DNA of 27,848 bases from the NCBI GenBank assembly GCA_046498385.1, contig JAWOAU010000034.1, positions 1 to 27,848 of the forward strand, written 5' to 3'. Within the stretch, counting starts at the first letter, position 1. The number at the start of each line of letters is the position of its first letter. This DNA comes from Halarchaeoplasma sp046498385. GTDB taxonomy: Archaea > Thermoplasmatota > Thermoplasmata > Halarchaeoplasmatales > Halarchaeoplasmataceae. The position numbers and the translations under genes are program-made. Shown piece by piece: positions 23,260 through 27,848 of this stretch. Under the pieces are notes generated by a model, which ran no database searches, had not been told where the DNA came from, and saw only the letters and a list, made by a program, of their open reading frames with translations.

Positions 23260-26200
23260 ATGGGCTTTTTAGATTCAATAAACATATTCGATAAAGAAAA
23301 GAGAGTGTTAAGCAAAGCACAAAAATACATCGACAAGGCAAAGAATTTCAACCAGGAGGGGGAAATTCATAAAGCAAAGGAAACCTGTGATAAAATATGG
23401 GATCTGCTGAAAAAACACGAGGATTCCTTTAAAGAACAGCTTGGAAATTTATCACAACTCTTCGATGAGCTGGGCTGGTTATATTATCATCTGGGCTACG
23501 AAGATCACGCACTCCATTCGGAAAATGAAGCCCTTAGGATACACGGCAACAACATCGACGCCCTAAACCACAAAGCTATCATATTGACTCAAAAGGGCGC
23601 TCCGAGCAAAGGGCTGAAACTACTTTCTAAAGCTTTAGAGATTGACACACATGATAAGTATACTCTTGTAAATAAGGGAGATGTCCTCGCAAAGATCGGA
23701 CGAAAAGACGAGGCGGTCCGGACCTACGAAAAGGCTTTAGAAGTAGACGAAGAAGATATATCCGTATACGATAAAATACTTAAACTTGAGCCTAGAAACG
23801 GAGATATTTGGGCAAAACGTGGATCGGCTCTTAAAAACAGTGGAGATTATGAAAAGGCCATAGAGTCATTCAATAAATCCCTTGAAATCAATCCGAACCA
23901 AGAACGCATTTGGCTTTACAAAGGTATGGCTTTAAGAGATATGGAAAAACTAAACGATGCGGTAGTATGTTTCGACAACGGGTTAGAAATCAACCCATAT
24001 AACAAAGAACTGTGGGGTACGAAGGGAGTGACTCAGCATCTGTTGAAAAGGGAAGAAGAGGCTTTAGAGTCCTTCGATAAGGCTCTAGATATAGACCCGG
24101 AAGATGTTGAACTCTGGAACCGGAAGGGTACTATCCTTTACGAGTTGGAAAGATATCAAGAAGCTCTCAACGCCTTTGATAAAGGTATAGCCGTCGATCC
24201 CGAGGATATCAGACTGTTGAACAATAAAAAAGAAGTACTCAAGCCGTTGGAAAAATATGAAGAGTTGATTCGTGTATGTGATAAGATATTGGAAAAAAAT
24301 CCGTCAGATGCAAGCAGTCTTTATGACAAGGGTGTCGCACTTCATAAGCTAGGAAGACACGAAGAAGCTATAGAACAGCTTGAAGAAGCTCTCTCTTACA
24401 ATCCGCAGGATATTTACGCACTGGAGCGGGAGAAAAGCATATACAAGGAGTTAAGGGACTGGGAAAAAATAATACGCACAGCAGATAGAATAATAGAGAT
24501 CGATAAAGAGAATTGGGAGGCATGGTATGATAAAGGAGTAGCCTTCCTAAAAATGAAAAATCCAGGGAAGGCTGTGAGTAGTTTCGAACATTCACTCCGG
24601 ATAAAAGATAGTAACCTACAAGCCCTTGAGGGAAAGAAAGATGCATTGATCCTTTTGGGAAAGAACGAGGAAGTTGTCTACGTTTGCGATAGGATCGTTA
24701 CCGTTGATCCGGAAAACACCCAAGCTTATTTCGACAGGGCAAAGGCGATGGAAAAATTAAGAAAATATGACAAAGCCATCAAAGACTATCGAAAGGGTCT
24801 TTCTTACGACCCATCGAGAGACGGAGCCTGGAACGATAAGGGGTTGTGCGAATACCGTATAGGAGAATACGGGGATGCTCTGAAAAGTTTTGATAAAGCT
24901 ATAGATATCGACCCAAACGATAAGCGGTATTGGAACAACAAAGGACACTGCCTAAATAAACTTGAAGAATATGATAAAGCGATAGAGGCCTACGATAAAG
25001 CACTAGAGATAGACCCTGAAGACTATAGAATATGGTACAGTAAGGGGCTGGCCCAGGAAGGCATCGACCGATATGAAGAGGCGATTAGATCATACGACAA
25101 GGCATTAGATATAAATGATGCAGACCCAAAGATATGGTACAGCAAAGGCATTGCTCTGGAATGGTTGGATAGATATCAAGAGGCGATAGAGGCCTTTGGG
25201 AAATCTATAAAACTTAAACCAAATAACCGCTTTGCATACATAAGAAAGGGACTGGCCCATGCAGAGATGGGAGAGCATGAAGAAGCCGTTAAGTCCTTTG
25301 ATCGGGCTATAGAGATGAAGGGAGATGACATAAAATTGCTCGTCAAAAAGAAGGACTCCCTGAAGATACTGAAAAGATGGAGCGATATACTACAGACCTC
25401 CGATGAAATAATAAATCTTAATATCAACGATATACAGTCCTGGAGGGATAAGGGAAAAGCACTGAAACACTTGGGCGAACCACAAAATGCGTTAAGCTGC
25501 TACGAAAGGGCGGTATCGATAAAGGAAAACCTTGAAGACTTGATTGAGGTAAAGAACCTGAACAAGGAATTGAATAGGCCTGAAGAAGTCGTGCAATACT
25601 GCGAACGTATCATAGAAGAGGTACCGGACCATGTTGAATCCTGGCAGGACAAGGCCATGGCTCTAAAGAAGTTAAAGAAATGGGATAAAGCCTTGTTGGC
25701 ATTTGACAAGGCTTTAGAGCTAGAGCCGGAGAACAAAAAGATGTGGATCCACAAAGGTATTGTATTCGAGCATCTGAACCAGTATGAAAATGCAATGAGG
25801 GCATACAACGAAGCCCTGGAACTCGATCCCTCCGATATACTGCCTATTGCTAGAAAATCCAATAGCTTAAGAAAGATGGGAAGATACAGCGAGGCGGCCG
25901 AGTGGTTCCAGAAGGCAATCGATTTAGAGCCTGATAATCCTAGATATTTAAACATGAAAGGCAGATGTATGATAGAAACCGGAGAGCTTGAAGAGGCGGA
26001 CGAACTCTTTGAGGAATCCATCAAGATGGACGATCAAAATGGGGTAACTTGGAAGTACAAAGGACTTTTGTCCGAGAAGATGGAGAGATACGAAGAGGCA
26101 ATAAGTTCCCTTGAAACCGCTATCAAGCTGGGGGTAGATGATAAGGAAGTATGGATCACCAAGGCGGAGTGCTATGATTATCTAGGTAGAAAGGAGGATG

Positions 26201-27414
26201 CCATCGATACCTATGAAAAGGCGATAGAAATAGTTCCAAACGATCCACATCTATGGTTCAAAAAGGGAGAACTACTCTTCGAGATCGAAAAATACTCCGA
26301 AGCATTGGAAGGTTTTGAAAGTGCCATTGACATAGAACCGGAATTCACGGATGCCTGGTTTGAAAAGGGCAGGGTACTTGAAGAACTAAAACGCTATCAA
26401 AGTGCCATCGAAGCCTATGATAAAGCAATAGGACTCAGAGCGGATGATAAATATGCATGGAATAACAAAGGCCGGGTATTGATAGAGCTAGGAAAAACGG
26501 AAAAGGCGGTCAGGGCATTTGAAAAAGCATTAGAGTTATATCCCGAGATGGAGTCAGCAAAGCAAGGACTTGAGATCGCCGAAGAGAAGAATAAGGAAAA
26601 AAAGCTAGAGGAATATTCAAAGCAGATCTTGGAATACGAATGCCGTTTGAACCGGGAGATCTCGAAAGAAGAAGCCTTCAAAAAATGCAACGTGCCTTAC
26701 AACTACATAGACGATGTGTACAGCTACCTGTCGCTACGAGAGGCACTAGACGTAAATGCCCTGGGCGATGAAGAAAAGCGCCGTCTGGAAAATGCTTCAA
26801 AGACGGTTCTTAAAACGTTAGCAACCACTTCAAGAGAGAATTTAATAAAAAACGGTGTTAGACTTTGTGATATAGTGACCCATTTTCCAAACAAATCCAT
26901 TACCGAAGCAAAAAGGGTGTTGGAATACATACGTGAAGTAGACCAGATGGATGTTTCCACAGATCAAATTGACGATACTACCGAAAGACTTTTGAGAAAA
27001 CGTGTACTCACCATGCCGCCGGAGAATCGCGACTTTTTGACCCTTATAACCAACTTGAACATTGGAATACTTCAAGCCAAGAAAGTGTTGGAAGCGTTGA
27101 AAAAGTTCGAAGGGGCAGATTATAAACCTCCGCGGACGGAAATATCCATGCTGGTACAGCCCGAGTCGGAGAGAGCGAAGCCTTCACCTCCTCCGGCACA
27201 GGAAGAGACAAAGGGATCTGAGAAAAAAACCGCAAAAAAGAAAGATGAACCGAAGTGTTATTTCTGCGGAACCAAGACAAATTACAAACACGATTGCGGC
27301 AAGCTACCCCTTTGTTCGTCCTGCGAATCAAAACACGCTGGAGAATACTGTCCGGAATGCAGTGGGACGATCGGCGCTAAGGATGTGAGTGAAGAAGACG
27401 AGATGATGCTCTAG
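23260..27414 (+). CDS. Giant TPR protein with C-terminal zinc-binding module
   Basis: 1384 residues. A GGAGG precedes the ATG at 23260. An N-terminal helical region (about 1-70) leads into roughly thirty tetratricopeptide-like units to about residue 1105. Canonical copies such as AIEAYDKALEIDPEDYRIWY alternate with degenerate ones where the second helix reads like CDRIVTVDPENTQAYF. Next come a helical region with two hairpins (about 1110-1280; ISKEEAFKKCNVPYNYIDDV), a Pro/Lys linker (SPPPAQEE, then KKTAKKK) and a zinc module at 1333-1367. Its ligand spacing is C-x2-C-x7-H-x-C-x5-C-x2-C-x3-H-x4-C-x2-C, resembling a two-metal treble clef (RING, B-box or ZZ-like). No signal peptide, so cytoplasmic. 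Likely a scaffold; function unknown. Confidence 0.88.
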   Translation: MGFLDSINIFDKEKRVLSKAQKYIDKAKNFNQEGEIHKAKETCDKIWDLLKKHEDSFKEQLGNLSQLFDELGWLYYHLGYEDHALHSENEALRIHGNNIDALNHKAIILTQKGAPSKGLKLLSKALEIDTHDKYTLVNKGDVLAKIGRKDEAVRTYEKALEVDEEDISVYDKILKLEPRNGDIWAKRGSALKNSGDYEKAIESFNKSLEINPNQERIWLYKGMALRDMEKLNDAVVCFDNGLEINPYNKELWGTKGVTQHLLKREEEALESFDKALDIDPEDVELWNRKGTILYELERYQEALNAFDKGIAVDPEDIRLLNNKKEVLKPLEKYEELIRVCDKILEKNPSDASSLYDKGVALHKLGRHEEAIEQLEEALSYNPQDIYALEREKSIYKELRDWEKIIRTADRIIEIDKENWEAWYDKGVAFLKMKNPGKAVSSFEHSLRIKDSNLQALEGKKDALILLGKNEEVVYVCDRIVTVDPENTQAYFDRAKAMEKLRKYDKAIKDYRKGLSYDPSRDGAWNDKGLCEYRIGEYGDALKSFDKAIDIDPNDKRYWNNKGHCLNKLEEYDKAIEAYDKALEIDPEDYRIWYSKGLAQEGIDRYEEAIRSYDKALDINDADPKIWYSKGIALEWLDRYQEAIEAFGKSIKLKPNNRFAYIRKGLAHAEMGEHEEAVKSFDRAIEMKGDDIKLLVKKKDSLKILKRWSDILQTSDEIINLNINDIQSWRDKGKALKHLGEPQNALSCYERAVSIKENLEDLIEVKNLNKELNRPEEVVQYCERIIEEVPDHVESWQDKAMALKKLKKWDKALLAFDKALELEPENKKMWIHKGIVFEHLNQYENAMRAYNEALELDPSDILPIARKSNSLRKMGRYSEAAEWFQKAIDLEPDNPRYLNMKGRCMIETGELEEADELFEESIKMDDQNGVTWKYKGLLSEKMERYEEAISSLETAIKLGVDDKEVWITKAECYDYLGRKEDAIDTYEKAIEIVPNDPHLWFKKGELLFEIEKYSEALEGFESAIDIEPEFTDAWFEKGRVLEELKRYQSAIEAYDKAIGLRADDKYAWNNKGRVLIELGKTEKAVRAFEKALELYPEMESAKQGLEIAEEKNKEKKLEEYSKQILEYECRLNREISKEEAFKKCNVPYNYIDDVYSYLSLREALDVNALGDEEKRRLENASKTVLKTLATTSRENLIKNGVRLCDIVTHFPNKSITEAKRVLEYIREVDQMDVSTDQIDDTTERLLRKRVLTMPPENRDFLTLITNLNIGILQAKKVLEALKKFEGADYKPPRTEISMLVQPESERAKPSPPPAQEETKGSEKKTAKKKDEPKCYFCGTKTNYKHDCGKLPLCSSCESKHAGEYCPECSGTIGAKDVSEEDEMML

Positions 27415-27696
27415 AAAAATCCCGCTTTTTTTCTCTTGATGTCCATTCGTTTACTTTCAAGATAGCTGTAAACAGTACTGTGCTCGGAACCCTCTAATAT
27501 CATCTGTACCGCCCTTCTAGCTATGGACAGCTCGGTAGGGGTACCTATCAATGAAACAGTGTTACCATATATTGATACATAGCATTCACTCAATTCCTCT
27601 ATTAACTCCCGTGTCCTACCATTTTTACCAATCAGTCTTGCTTTCATACGGTTTACGGCGTTGGAACTTTTTCGAACGTACGAGCGTATGTCCATC
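27411..27696 (-). CDS. KH-domain RNA-binding protein, KRR1/Dim2-like, 5' truncated
   Basis: About 94 residues of the C-terminal part remain. DIRSYVRKSSNAVNRMKARL leads into the KH signature LIGKNGRTRELIEELS, then VSIYGNTVSLIG and AVQMILEGSEHSTVYSYLE. This is the second KH domain of archaeal KRR1/Pno1/Dim2-like proteins (usually about 180-220 residues), which bind 16S rRNA near its 3' end during small-subunit maturation. The N-terminal half is missing because homology stops at about 27,690 where foreign high-GC DNA begins. The methionine of DIRSYV is probably not the native start. Stop codons of this gene and the TPR gene share CTAG. Confidence 0.85.
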
Positions 27697-27697
27697 C

Positions 27698-27848
27698 GCG
27701 CAGATCATCACCACCTGCACCGCCGACAAGCAATATGCCACGATCCTGACCGACAACATGGTCGGGTCGGGCGTGCATATCAACGCCATCGGCGGCGACT
27801 GCCCGGGCAAGACCGAAATCGCGCCCGGCGTGCTCAACCGCTCCACGA
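27698..27848 (+). CDS. Ornithine cyclodeaminase fragment (foreign, high GC)
   Basis: About 50 residues without start or stop. TADKQYATILTDNMVGSGVH followed by INAIGGDCPGKTEI is the substrate and NAD-binding core of ornithine cyclodeaminase, which converts ornithine to proline and ammonia. Codon third positions are almost all G or C, unlike the rest of the window, and match a high-GC proteobacterium-like donor. The frame begins exactly where the KH-protein homology on the other strand ends. I read it as a chimeric contig end. Confidence 0.88.

Noticed and set aside
23600..26560. Tandem DNA repeats or recombination cassette.
   Set aside because: The periodicity is at protein level (about 34 residues) with divergent nucleotides; it is an old TPR array rather than a DNA repeat.
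27625..27846. Minus-strand open frame spanning the right-hand junction.
   Set aside because: It crosses the join between archaeal and foreign DNA and is antisense to a clear ornithine cyclodeaminase core.

Overview
The body of this window (about 501 to 27,690) is a moderate-GC archaeal chromosome segment, most likely euryarchaeal. The signs are A/T-rich TATA elements about 25 bp upstream of starts, several apparently leaderless genes, formate-dependent purine synthesis (PurP), a TrpY-type ACT regulator, prepilin-like proteins, a KRR1/Dim2-like KH protein and a giant TPR protein. A Thermoplasmata-related lineage is possible, but nothing seen here proves it. The first ~500 bases (bacterial polynucleotide phosphorylase) and the last ~150 bases (high-GC ornithine cyclodeaminase) do not belong with the rest. 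Both interrupt archaeal genes mid-frame, so the contig looks chimeric at both ends.

Layout. 1-500: foreign PNPase fragment (-). 501-1133: truncated coiled-coil protein (-). 1400-2403: a two-gene unit made of a ubiquitin-like/E2-like fusion protein and a small protein resembling the Cdc48/VCP N-terminal double-psi barrel. 2441-5278: TrkA and TrkH potassium uptake. 5309-5832: YbjQ-family protein and a small membrane protein (-). 5962-8199: a secreted, membrane-anchored protein followed by two paralogous prepilin-like proteins. 8172-8636: DUF488 protein (-). 8822-16343: a ten-gene histidine operon, hisZ-G-D-B-H-A-F-IE-C plus a HAD phosphatase, in which neighbouring genes overlap, abut or are a base apart; together they could supply every step from PRPP to histidine. 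16373-18302: trpB2 and its likely regulator trpY (-). 18382-19665: HD phosphohydrolase (-). 19814-20587: DUF2797 protein. 20584-21918: FAD-dependent dehydrogenase (-). 22071-23228: purP. 23260-27414: 1384-residue TPR protein with a C-terminal zinc-binding module. 27411-27696: KH-domain protein (-), 5' truncated by the right-hand junction.

The two most interesting signals are these. First, the Ubl-E2 fusion sits beside a Cdc48-N-like barrel, which suggests an undescribed archaeal ubiquitin-like/unfoldase adaptor pair. Second, the same 16-bp sequence, TGTACA-AAAT-TGTACA, occurs upstream of both the his operon and trpB2, with a TrpY-like HTH-ACT protein encoded next to the latter. This suggests a joint His/Trp regulon. 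No tRNA, rRNA, CRISPR array or insertion sequence was recognised. No stretch over 300 bases lacks a gene.
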